A DNA stretch of 6,202 bases, from positions 1 through 6,202 of the forward strand of contig CAZELH010000042.1 in NCBI GenBank assembly GCA_964513095.1. Reading direction: 5' to 3'. Position 1 is the first letter of the stretch. Each line of letters opens with the position of its first letter. The notes under the pieces were generated by a model that was not told where the DNA came from, did no database searches, and saw only the letters and a program-made list of their open reading frames with translations. A program made the translations under genes and the position numbers. This document shows, one piece after another, positions 1 to 5,121 of the stretch. The stretch comes from JBDKGD01 sp964513095. Its GTDB lineage: Bacteria > Patescibacteriota > Minisyncoccia > UBA6257 > 2-01-FULL-56-20.

Positions 1-8
1 GAGTCGAG

Positions 9-81
9 TGGACCGTACCGGATTCGAACCGGTGACCTCCTCGTTGCAAACGAGGCGCTCTACCAACTAAGCTAACGGCCC
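9..81 (-). tRNA. tRNA-Ala (anticodon UGC)
   Basis: A complete 73-nt cloverleaf reads leftward. The acceptor arms are GGGCCGT (81-75) and ACGGTCC (16-10), with discriminator A at position 9. The third pair is G3-U70, the classic alanine identity element. The anticodon stem CCTCG/CGAGG encloses the loop TTTGCAA, giving anticodon TGC, which reads GCN alanine codons. The T loop is TTCGAAT. The 3' CCA is not encoded (CTC follows), so a CCA-adding enzyme must supply it. A candidate -10 box, TACAAT, lies on the same strand at 108-103, about 20 bases upstream of the mature 5' end. Confidence 0.97.
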
Positions 82-123
82 ATTACAGGTATTACGAGAG
101 TTATTGTAGGGGATTTGGCGATA

Positions 124-165
124 AAAATAAAGACTCGCTTTTTGTGGGTCGCGAGTCTTTATTTT
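124..165 (-). terminator. Intrinsic terminator, 15-bp stem, probably bidirectional
   Basis: A perfect 15-bp stem pairs 124-138 with 151-165 (core GACTCGC/GCGAGTC) and closes a 12-nt loop. The A/T-rich ends of the arms give a U-run on either strand. On the minus strand it lies 17 bases past the TAA at 182-184 that ends the full-length cytochrome b5 reading frame, so it most likely ends that transcript and separates it from tRNA-Ala downstream. Confidence 0.85.
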
Positions 166-181
166 ATCCCGTTTTTTATAT

Positions 182-265
182 TTATGGGGTAAGTGCACCT
201 ATTTTAAACGTTGCCAAGGTGCTTTCTGGTCTGCGTTGACCGCTATGCTGGTCGTTAAAGGCAGA
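182..265 (-). other. In-frame continuation of the cytochrome b5 domain beyond the TGA
   Basis: After the TGA the same frame stays open for 27 codons and ends at TAA (182-184). It encodes SAFNDQH, whose His (codon 129 of the combined frame) is the expected second haem ligand, 23 residues after the HPGG His as in cytochrome b5. The closing stretch TLATFKIGAL is the usual end of this domain. The conserved sequence, and a terminator 17 bases later, show that the gene was recently, or still is, a 149-codon unit. Sequencing error, recent nonsense mutation and programmed read-through are all possible. Confidence 0.75.
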
Positions 266-631
266 TCATCCATCTTTGCCACAAATGCTTAAAATTGCTT
301 CTTCGCCTCCGGGGTGTTGGGCTATCCATGCCGTTAGGTCGTAGACGTTGCTATTTATTGCTGTCCAACAGCTTTGGGCGCTCTCATGTTTTGCCACATC
401 GGCGAGGCTATAGCCGATTTTCGCGGGTTGTCCCGGAGAGACGCTTGGGTCGGGGTTCTTTGTCGGTTTTGGCGTTGTTTGGCTTGTGGTTGTCGTTTGG
501 CCGGTTGTATTTTGTGTTGGTGCTTCCACAATAGGCGCTTTTTTAGGGTTTACGAAAAAAAGGATAGCCAACAGAGCTATTATGAGTACCAGACCTCCTC
601 CTACGATTGCCAGCAGTGTTTTTTGAGTCAT
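266..631 (-). CDS. Membrane-anchored cytochrome b5-like haem-binding domain protein, cut by in-frame TGA
   Basis: This is the 121-residue product as read with the standard code. Residues 5-28 form one hydrophobic N-terminal helix (membrane anchor or uncleaved signal). Residues 30-70 are a Thr/Pro/Gln-rich linker, and a cytochrome b5-like fold starts near residue 73. The fold shows the hallmark HPGG at 106-109, whose His106 would be the first axial haem ligand, preceded by VYDLTAW (96-102). The domain is cut by TGA at 266-268 after KDG, just before the part that holds the second haem ligand. Reading through the TGA restores a normal end (see 182-265). As truncated, the protein should not bind haem with two His ligands. 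A TATAAA-like -10 box lies on the minus strand at 655-650, about 20 bases before the ATG, and no Shine-Dalgarno is visible. The family is established; the in vivo product is uncertain: truncated, read-through, or pseudogene. Confidence 0.8.
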   Translation of the reverse strand: MTQKTLLAIVGGGLVLIIALLAILFFVNPKKAPIVEAPTQNTTGQTTTTSQTTPKPTKNPDPSVSPGQPAKIGYSLADVAKHESAQSCWTAINSNVYDLTAWIAQHPGGEEAILSICGKDG

Positions 632-649
632 AGTATTGATAAGGAAATT

Positions 650-655
650 TTTATA
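650..655 (-). promoter_or_regulatory. Candidate -10 box for the cytochrome b5-like gene
   Basis: TATAAA on the minus strand lies in the divergent gap between the cytochrome b5-like and Lgt-like genes. It would start transcription about 12 bases before the ATG at 631. No convincing -35 box is present, and the call rests on one hexamer and its position. Confidence 0.3.
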
Positions 656-725
656 ACCGTATATGTGTAATACTATCTCACTCGCTATTTTATTTCACCT
701 TTTTATATATTTCCTTATCGTTTCG

Positions 726-734
726 TGATACTAT
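726..734 (+). promoter_or_regulatory. Candidate extended -10 promoter (TGA-TACTAT) for the Lgt-like gene
   Basis: TGATACTAT matches an extended -10 element. Seven bases past it falls at about 741, almost on the ATG at 743, implying a near-leaderless message. The same form recurs before other genes here (near 1905, 4423 and 5887). It also argues against the GTG at 725 as the start, since that codon would lie inside the promoter. Confidence 0.4.
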
Positions 735-742
735 CAAAATCA

Positions 743-1501
743 ATGACGTTCCCTGTGTATTTTCATTTTGGCGCTTTTAGTATTTCAGCGCATTTATTGT
801 TTGATCTTTTGGCGTATTACGGCGGTTTTTTATACTATTCTTTTTTGCACAAGAAACGAGGGTTTCTTTCCGAAGATCAGCGTTTTTTTATTTTATTGAG
901 CGCTGCTATTGGGTCATTGTTTGGTTCGCGAATTCTTGGTTCGCTTGAAAATCCGTATTTATTTTTTCATCCTCCTACGCTTTTCTATTACTATGCGAGT
1001 AGTACCGTTGTTGGTGGGATTTTGGGTGGAATTATTGGAGTTGAGATAGGAAAGTGGTGTATGGGCATAAAAAAATCAACAGGAGATTTGCTCACGTTTC
1101 CTATTATCGTTGCGTTAATTGTTGGTCGCATTGGTTGTCTGTTGACGGGTGTCGTTGATGGTACTGTCGGAAATCCTTCTTCTTTGCCGTGGGCATTTAA
1201 TCAGGGTGATGGAATCCCTCGGCACCCTACTTCTTTGTATGAAATACTGTTTTTAATTTGTTTGTTTTTTGTGTTAAGGACTATTCAGAAAAAAACTGTT
1301 CTTTTTGATGGTGTGCTTTTTCGGTTGTTCATTATTTTTTATCTCACCTTTCGATTTTTTATAGAATTTATAAAACCAACACACCCATTGGTATTTGGTA
1401 TTTCTGCTATTGGCGTCGCCTCTTTTTTAGGCATTGTCTCTTATGCAGTCGCTCTTCTTTCTCGATACAAGAAAATATGGTATCGTAGGGGTATCGTATA
1501 A
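743..1501 (+). CDS. Lgt-like (prolipoprotein diacylglyceryl transferase family) integral membrane protein
   Basis: A 252-residue protein of typical Lgt length with about seven hydrophobic helices. Family marks, in order: FPVYFHFGAFSIS at 3-15 (the Lgt N-terminal signature); VVGGILGG at 89-96; GRIG at 128-131 with the conserved Arg129; LPW at 148-150; RHPTSLYE at 160-167; and RFFIEF at 204-209 near the C-terminus. Classical Lgt moves a diacylglyceryl group from phosphatidylglycerol to the lipobox Cys of prelipoproteins in the cytoplasmic membrane. Several classical residues differ: the His of the usual HGG is Val, and the Asn after GRxG and the Glu of NGE are replaced (GRIGC, TGVVDG). It may therefore be a divergent clade or paralogue with another acceptor. 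I chose ATG 743 over GTG 725 because the family's N-terminus aligns there and a -10 element covers the GTG. A membrane protein gene follows five bases after its stop and a Tes-like radical SAM gene lies further downstream. Confidence 0.85.
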   Translation: MTFPVYFHFGAFSISAHLLFDLLAYYGGFLYYSFLHKKRGFLSEDQRFFILLSAAIGSLFGSRILGSLENPYLFFHPPTLFYYYASSTVVGGILGGIIGVEIGKWCMGIKKSTGDLLTFPIIVALIVGRIGCLLTGVVDGTVGNPSSLPWAFNQGDGIPRHPTSLYEILFLICLFFVLRTIQKKTVLFDGVLFRLFIIFYLTFRFFIEFIKPTHPLVFGISAIGVASFLGIVSYAVALLSRYKKIWYRRGIV

Positions 1502-1506
1502 ATTGT

Positions 1507-1857
1507 ATGGAAGAACAAAAACCCGTTGAGCCCCTTGTCCCATCTGAGCCGGTTGTTGTTGCGCCTCCTCGAAAGAGTGTTAGTTTCTTTTTGTATATTC
1601 CTATTGTTCTTGCTTCGGGCCTTCTTTTTTATATTTTGTTTTTTATTCTTCTTACGCTTATTCCCTCGTTAGAATTTTTTACTGGTTATTTTCCTCTTCT
1701 TCTCATCCCCATTTTTTCTTATGTCATCAGCTCTCTTGTTTTTCCGCATGAATCGTACGGTGAACGCATTCTAAAATCTCTTTTGGGTTTATTGTTCATT
1801 GTCGTTCTCTTTTTTGTTATCGGGTTTGGTTTTTGTCTTCTTCTTTTGAGAGGTTAA
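1507..1857 (+). CDS. Small three-helix membrane protein, function unknown
   Basis: A 116-residue protein that I do not recognise. Residues 1-24 form a Pro/Val/Glu-rich, probably cytoplasmic, tail. Hydrophobic helices follow at about 27-51, 57-79 and 90-115, and between the last two lies a short polar loop, HESYGER (81-87). It has one Cys, within helix 3, and no catalytic motif. The ATG lies five bases past the TAA of the Lgt-like gene, so the two are almost surely co-transcribed. The base composition is equally T-rich. It could be an accessory subunit of its neighbours or an unrelated passenger; the sequence does not decide. Confidence 0.7.
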   Translation: MEEQKPVEPLVPSEPVVVAPPRKSVSFFLYIPIVLASGLLFYILFFILLTLIPSLEFFTGYFPLLLIPIFSYVISSLVFPHESYGERILKSLLGLLFIVVLFFVIGFGFCLLLLRG

Positions 1858-1885
1858 TTTTTTCTAGTACTTTTTATTTCTCGTT

Positions 1886-1913
1886 TTGCATACTATGTTT
1901 TTTCTGATACTGT
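1886..1913 (+). promoter_or_regulatory. Candidate promoter for the radical SAM gene
   Basis: TTGCAT (1886-1891) as a weak -35 is followed by a 16-base spacer and the extended -10 TGA-TACTGT (1905-1913). Transcription would start near 1920, leaving a leader of about 29 bases that includes the ribosome binding site. It lies in the 91-base gap after the membrane protein gene, so the radical SAM gene may be transcribed both from here and by read-through. Confidence 0.35.
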
Positions 1914-1937
1914 GTTCTTGTTCGTAGTTTTTTCCAA

Positions 1938-1943
1938 AAGGAG
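1938..1943 (+). promoter_or_regulatory. Strong ribosome binding site for the radical SAM gene
   Basis: AAGGAG lies five bases before the ATG at 1949. It is the only near-consensus Shine-Dalgarno in the window and it fixes the start codon of the radical SAM gene. Confidence 0.85.
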
Positions 1944-1948
1944 TTTGT

Positions 1949-3361
1949 ATGAGATCTTTGAAAATTCAGCCCGCTGAAGTGATTTTGAAACAGACGATAA
2001 GCCGGTGCACTGTCTGTCGAAAGCCAAAACCCGCCGAAGTGGTGAAACGCATGCATGACGGTCGCGAACAGGTGTTCCTGCGTCGTCATTGTCCCTGTCA
2101 TGGTACGCAAGAATTCGTTATTGCTTCGGATGCCCGTTTTTACTGGTTAGCTCAGGGGAATCCACGCAATGCTTCTTGTGGGTGTGGGCCTACCTGTGCC
2201 CCTGTTGGCGGAGTAGGAAAGGAAGGGTATCTTGGCACTAACGCGCTTGATGAGACAAGAGTCGGAGTCGTTGAGAAACTTTCTACCTGCTTGGCACTTA
2301 TTGAGATTGTTGATTCGTGCAATCTCGCGTGCCCTACCTGTTTTGCTGATTCTCCCGTGGGCGTCCATGGGCAAGACTTGTCGTATTATGATTTCGATAA
2401 CATTGTTGGCCGAGTCAGCGATGTTATTGCGAGAAAGGGGAAGATAGAAATTCTTCAATTTTCTGGTGGCGAACCCACTATCCATCCCGAATTTTTTCGA
2501 TTAGTTGAATGGGTTCGAACCAATCCACAGATTGATTACCTGCTCATTAATACGAATGGTGTTCGGTTCGCGCGAGACAAAGCATTTGTTCGTCGGATGG
2601 GTGATTTGTACCGTCGGTTTGATAAGATTCAGCTGTATCTCCAGTTTGATGGCCCTCAAAAAGAAGGACAGCGTGAATTGCGGGGCGCTGATTTGCGCGA
2701 AATACGCGAAAAAGCAATTCGTCGGTGTGGCAAGATCGGACTTCCTCTCACGCTTGCTATGACCGTGAATGCGGTGAATCTAAAAAATGTGTGGGATGCG
2801 GTGCGGTATGGACTGCAATTCGAGCATATTCGCGGCATTAGTTTTCAGCCGATGTTTTTGTCGGGGAGAGTTCCTTCTGTCTATCAAATTGGTGGAGGAC
2901 TTCCTCAGCCGATTACCACGGCTGACGTTATTCTTGCGCTCAATGAGCATTCGGGCGGAGATATCTTTCTTGATGATTTTACTCCGCTTCCCTGCGGTGA
3001 TCCTAACTGTGCAACGATCGGCTGGATTTTTAGGATGGGAGATCGGTATTTTTCTCCGTCAGCGTTCGGTATCGATATCCCTGCTCTTCAAGCAACGCTT
3101 CCTGATCGCATAAAGTACAGCATTGAAGATTTGCAACGGTGCGGATGCGATAATACGGCACTCGGTGATTTGATGAAATCGTTTCAGGCAAAAGAGTCGA
3201 ACGCGTTTCAAATTTTCATCAAGCCGTTTATGGATACTAGAACATGGGATAATGACCGCAGTGATCGGTGTTGTACTCATGTGATCCGTCGTGATGGTGG
3301 GTTGGAGTCTTTTTGTCAGTACTATTTTGGCACCGTCGCGCAAGATCCTTGTTGCGCGTAG
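1949..3361 (+). CDS. Tes/MJ0619-like radical SAM enzyme (tetraether lipid synthase family)
   Basis: A 470-residue radical SAM protein. The N-terminal Cys-rich part has CTVC (20-23), HCPCHG (47-52) and CGCGPTC (77-83), suited to zinc or iron binding. The radical SAM core carries CNLACPTC, with C124, C128 and C131 as the CX3CX2C site for the SAM-binding 4Fe-4S cluster. GGEP follows at 173-176, then NTNG (201-204), LQFDG (231-235), LRG (244-246) and FQPMFLSGR (299-307). A C-terminal Cys set follows (C349, C354, C398, C400, C441, C442, C456, C468, C469). This layout, with CFADS, LQFDG, FQP..GR and DDFTPLPC, matches the archaeal family of MJ0619, first proposed as a class D methylase and later shown to join lipid chains as tetraether/macrocyclic archaeol synthase. 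The substrate here is unknown; lipid modification is inferred from family and from the Lgt-like neighbour. The gene is richer in G+C than the genes before it, and an intrinsic terminator follows. Confidence 0.85.
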   Translation: MRSLKIQPAEVILKQTISRCTVCRKPKPAEVVKRMHDGREQVFLRRHCPCHGTQEFVIASDARFYWLAQGNPRNASCGCGPTCAPVGGVGKEGYLGTNALDETRVGVVEKLSTCLALIEIVDSCNLACPTCFADSPVGVHGQDLSYYDFDNIVGRVSDVIARKGKIEILQFSGGEPTIHPEFFRLVEWVRTNPQIDYLLINTNGVRFARDKAFVRRMGDLYRRFDKIQLYLQFDGPQKEGQRELRGADLREIREKAIRRCGKIGLPLTLAMTVNAVNLKNVWDAVRYGLQFEHIRGISFQPMFLSGRVPSVYQIGGGLPQPITTADVILALNEHSGGDIFLDDFTPLPCGDPNCATIGWIFRMGDRYFSPSAFGIDIPALQATLPDRIKYSIEDLQRCGCDNTALGDLMKSFQAKESNAFQIFIKPFMDTRTWDNDRSDRCCTHVIRRDGGLESFCQYYFGTVAQDPCCA

Positions 3362-3378
3362 TGCAATTATGGGTTTTT

Positions 3379-3420
3379 TCCGTCGAATACAATACTTGTT
3401 CGGCGGATTTTTTTATTTTT
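3379..3420 (+). terminator. Intrinsic terminator after the radical SAM gene
   Basis: A 9-bp stem, TCCGTCGAA (3379-3387) with TTCGGCGGA (3399-3407) and one G-T pair, closes an 11-base loop. It is followed by seven T, A, then more T. It begins 18 bases past the TAG of the radical SAM gene and ends the rightward block. Confidence 0.9.
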
Positions 3421-3421
3421 T

Positions 3422-3429
3422 GCTAGACT
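3422..3429 (+). promoter_or_regulatory. Candidate extended -10 (TGC-TAGACT), near-leaderless start
   Basis: TGCTAGACT (3421-3429, counting the leading T) ends six bases before the ATG of the zinc-ribbon gene, so initiation at the usual distance would fall on the ATG itself. No Shine-Dalgarno is present, and there is no clear -35 within the terminator T-run. The evidence is weak but agrees with the pattern at other genes. Confidence 0.3.
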
Positions 3430-3435
3430 GTAATT

Positions 3436-3675
3436 ATGAAATCACACAGTTGCGAAAGTTGTTTGATGCCGTTTTCTAAAGATCTCGGAAAGCGAGAAAA
3501 TGAACGGTATTGTAGTTTGTGTTTTGCGAATGGAAAATTGTGCTATGAGGGGAGTGATCTCAAGGAATTTCAGAGGGTCGCATATGCCAGTATGCGAAGC
3601 AGGGGAGTAAACCTGATTTTGGCGAATTTGTACACGTTTATGATTCGGTTTGCCCCGCGGTGGAAGAAGAAATAG
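3436..3675 (+). CDS. Small putative zinc-ribbon protein
   Basis: A 79-residue protein. CESC (6-9) followed by MPF, then YCSLCF (25-30) and NGKLCYEG (32-39), matches the putative zinc-ribbon family whose members read CxSCGMP...YCxxCYxNG. C6, C9, C26 and C29 would bind one zinc; C36 is extra. The second half (residues 48-79) is basic and partly hydrophobic, ending in APRWKKK. Its role is unknown; these domains are usually found in small uncharacterised proteins. It follows the terminator of the radical SAM gene and converges with the gene on the other strand, five bases separating the two stops. Confidence 0.7.
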   Translation: MKSHSCESCLMPFSKDLGKRENERYCSLCFANGKLCYEGSDLKEFQRVAYASMRSRGVNLILANLYTFMIRFAPRWKKK

Positions 3676-3680
3676 CGTTT

Positions 3681-4400
3681 TTAGTACGCGCTGTTGTGGC
3701 TACCATCTATGCAACCGGTAGGCACCGTCCCTATTTTTTGAGGATTTGAAAGAGCTATTTTTACTCCGTCCCAGTCGTACGAGTATACGTCTGTTCCGTG
3801 AGTTATCACTACCTTTTTATCTGATCCAAAAATTCGAGGGTGTTGCACATTTTTTAGCACCACAATTTTTTCGCCGACTAATTTATTGCCATCAAAGTGT
3901 TGGAAGTATACTTGTCCCGTATAAAAATCAGCAAAGAGTGAGCCCCACGGGTGCGCAATATAAATGTCGGCTTTGTTGGAATCCGACATATTCGGTAGTA
4001 ATGGCCATTGTCTTTTGCACGCCCATGCGGTGTAAAAACCGCTATATCCAAAGCCAGAGTTTGGATTCCCTGGAGCTTTGGCATTTTTGAGTGTTAGGTT
4101 GTAGCTTAAAGAATATGTTTGGGGGCTTAAAGATCCATAGCCATCGTTGTATATCGCGTGGGAACCAATGTCACTAAAATTAGGAAATTGTTGATTGAAC
4201 TCATCTTTTGTGGGATAGCGATCTTGTGTCGTATAGAAATTTTCTATCCATGTGAGCGCCGTGTTTACTTTCGTGAGCGTGCGCCATCCTTGTATAAAAT
4301 TGTAGCCATAGAATGTACCAAAAATAAGCGCTACAATTGCGACGAGGCCGACAATGAATGAGGCGAATATTTTTCCTGTTGATTTTAGTGTGAGTCCCAT
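3681..4400 (-). CDS. Membrane-anchored exported protein, possibly pilin-like; function unknown
   Basis: A 239-residue protein. A short basic start (K6, K10) leads into one hydrophobic helix at 11-32, after which the chain is soluble and rich in Tyr, Asn, Gly and predicted beta strands, as expected outside the membrane. Residues 43-73 (TALTWIENFYTTQDRYPT and on) resemble the segment after the helix in type II secretion pseudopilins, where a long helix ends at a YPT turn. No prepilin peptidase site (G followed by xxxxE) is visible, so this is only a resemblance. There are just two cysteines, C128 and C230, able to form one disulfide outside the cell. The C-terminal part reads like a beta-rich domain (FYTGQVYFQHFDG near 159-171). 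I do not recognise a named family. Confidence 0.7.
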   Translation of the reverse strand: MGLTLKSTGKIFASFIVGLVAIVALIFGTFYGYNFIQGWRTLTKVNTALTWIENFYTTQDRYPTKDEFNQQFPNFSDIGSHAIYNDGYGSLSPQTYSLSYNLTLKNAKAPGNPNSGFGYSGFYTAWACKRQWPLLPNMSDSNKADIYIAHPWGSLFADFYTGQVYFQHFDGNKLVGEKIVVLKNVQHPRIFGSDKKVVITHGTDVYSYDWDGVKIALSNPQKIGTVPTGCIDGSHNSAY

Positions 4401-4422
4401 TGGTATGTTGGTGTGTGTTTCT

Positions 4423-4431
4423 ATTGTATCA
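4423..4431 (-). promoter_or_regulatory. Candidate extended -10 promoter (TGA-TACAAT)
   Basis: TGATACAAT on the minus strand lies 22 bases before the ATG at 4400. The predicted transcript start near 4416 gives a leader of about 16 bases with no Shine-Dalgarno. No -35 box is visible. It is the best match to consensus among the extended -10 elements here. Confidence 0.45.
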
Positions 4432-4471
4432 TGTTTTGCCGCGGTGTTTTTTTACTTAAAAATCCACCTAC

Positions 4472-4957
4472 TTATTTCCGATGAATGATTTTTATTCCTG
4501 TTTCTTGTGTGAGTCTGTCGATTACGTTTTTTAACTTTTCTAATCCTTGCTGGGAGTAGAATGATGGCTCGAGTGAGTAATTGTTTTCTTTTGCGAATTC
4601 AAAAATCTTCGCAAGTAGTTGTGACGCATAGCCATTGTTTTGGTATTGCGGATCAACCGAAACGAATTTTATCCAATAATTTTTTTCGTCACGGGGATCT
4701 TGTTCTAGTTCTGCGAGTCCGACTATTTTATTTTCTCTTTCAATGACTGGATATAATTTTTTTGTTGAAAATCGGTTCATGCCGTCCACATCTGTTGGGT
4801 TGAAGTATTTAAAAACGCCACCTTTTTCTGTTGACAAAAATCTTTCATCTTGTGGCAGGGATTTCCCTTTGTATATTATCTCGAGCAACGTATCAGGGGA
4901 AATTATTTTTGCTTCAGTTGGCATTTTTTCTTTTTGCTCAAATTCCGGAGATTTCAT
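4472..4957 (-). CDS. GNAT-family N-acetyltransferase
   Basis: A 161-residue protein. The GNAT core is seen from about residue 68: KLYPVIERENKIVGLAEL (67-84) forms the typical strands beta2-beta3. FVSVDPQYQNNGYASQLL (98-115) is motif A, with QNNGYA as the acetyl-CoA pyrophosphate-binding Q/RxxGxA loop, followed by the helix AKIFEFAKENN. Such enzymes transfer an acetyl group from acetyl-CoA to an amine; the substrate cannot be told. The 60-residue N-terminal part is not a standard GNAT element and may bind substrate. ATG 4957 is used here; an internal ATG at codon 12 is an alternative, and neither has a good Shine-Dalgarno. A TTGACT / extended -10 pair lies just upstream. Confidence 0.85.
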   Translation of the reverse strand: MKSPEFEQKEKMPTEAKIISPDTLLEIIYKGKSLPQDERFLSTEKGGVFKYFNPTDVDGMNRFSTKKLYPVIERENKIVGLAELEQDPRDEKNYWIKFVSVDPQYQNNGYASQLLAKIFEFAKENNYSLEPSFYSQQGLEKLKNVIDRLTQETGIKIIHRK

Positions 4958-4977
4958 GGGTAGTAGTGTGTATCCTT

Positions 4978-5005
4978 ATTTTTTCATGCATGGTGTTTTA
5001 GTCAA
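4978..5005 (-). promoter_or_regulatory. Candidate promoter for the acetyltransferase gene
   Basis: On the minus strand TTGACT (5005-5000) is followed by a 16-base spacer ending in TGA, then AAAAAT (4983-4978). Transcription would start near 4971, about 14 bases before the ATG. The -35 is good (TTGACa) and the -10 matches four of six positions. Confidence 0.4.
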
Positions 5006-5014
5006 GATTTTAGC

Positions 5015-5064
5015 CAGGCAAAGGTCGCCTGCGCTCGAAGCGAGCTACGGCGAACCAAAACCTG
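5015..5064. repeat. Intergenic long palindrome (stem-loop element)
   Basis: Nested complementary arms make one long hairpin. CAGG (5015-5018) pairs with CCTG (5061-5064), TCGCC (5025-5029) with GGCGA (5049-5053), and GCTCG (5033-5037) with CGAGC (5041-5045) around a 3-base loop. It is markedly more G+C-rich than its surroundings. There is no T-run, so it is unlikely to be a terminator. It looks like a dispersed palindromic repeat (REP/MITE-like), but repetition elsewhere cannot be seen from this window. Confidence 0.55.
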
Positions 5065-5085
5065 CCCTTCGATAAACTCAGGGCA
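5063..5085. repeat. Intergenic palindrome, TGCCCT...AGGGCA
   Basis: TGCCCT (5063-5068) pairs with AGGGCA (5080-5085) around an 11-base loop. The unit CCCTTCGATAAACTCAGGG resembles a palindrome dispersed through many bacterial genomes (CCCTTCGACAAGCTCAGGG). That link is from memory and was not searched. Confidence 0.5.
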
Positions 5086-5087
5086 TA

Positions 5088-5121
5088 AGATACTCTAGCT
5101 CGATACTCTCGAAGAGTATCT
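5088..5121. repeat. Direct repeat plus inverted copy forming alternative hairpins
   Basis: GATACTCT occurs at 5089-5096 and 5102-5109, and its complement AGAGTATC at 5113-5120. Either direct copy can pair with the inverted copy: 9 bp with the first (5088-5096 with 5113-5121) or 8 bp with a 3-base loop with the second. It abuts the two palindromes before it, so 5015-5121 is one packed block of foldback DNA. Confidence 0.6.

Noticed and set aside
182..631. Genome-wide reassignment of UGA to glycine (genetic code 25) or tryptophan (code 4)
   Set aside because: Every other gene reads cleanly with the standard code. Glycine-rich proteins here have no in-frame TGA, and tryptophan is always TGG. 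Absence of TGA stops in so few genes can be chance.
725..742. GTG start six codons upstream for the Lgt-like protein
   Set aside because: The GTG overlaps a good extended -10 element, and the family N-terminus begins at the ATG at 743.
1874..3343. Several other open frames on both strands overlapping the radical SAM gene
   Set aside because: They are shadows. The radical SAM frame has full-length family motifs, a strong ribosome binding site and a terminator.
3672..3690. Convergent terminator between the zinc-ribbon gene and the exported-protein gene
   Set aside because: Only a 4-bp stem (GCGT/ACGC) without a proper T-run on either strand can be drawn.
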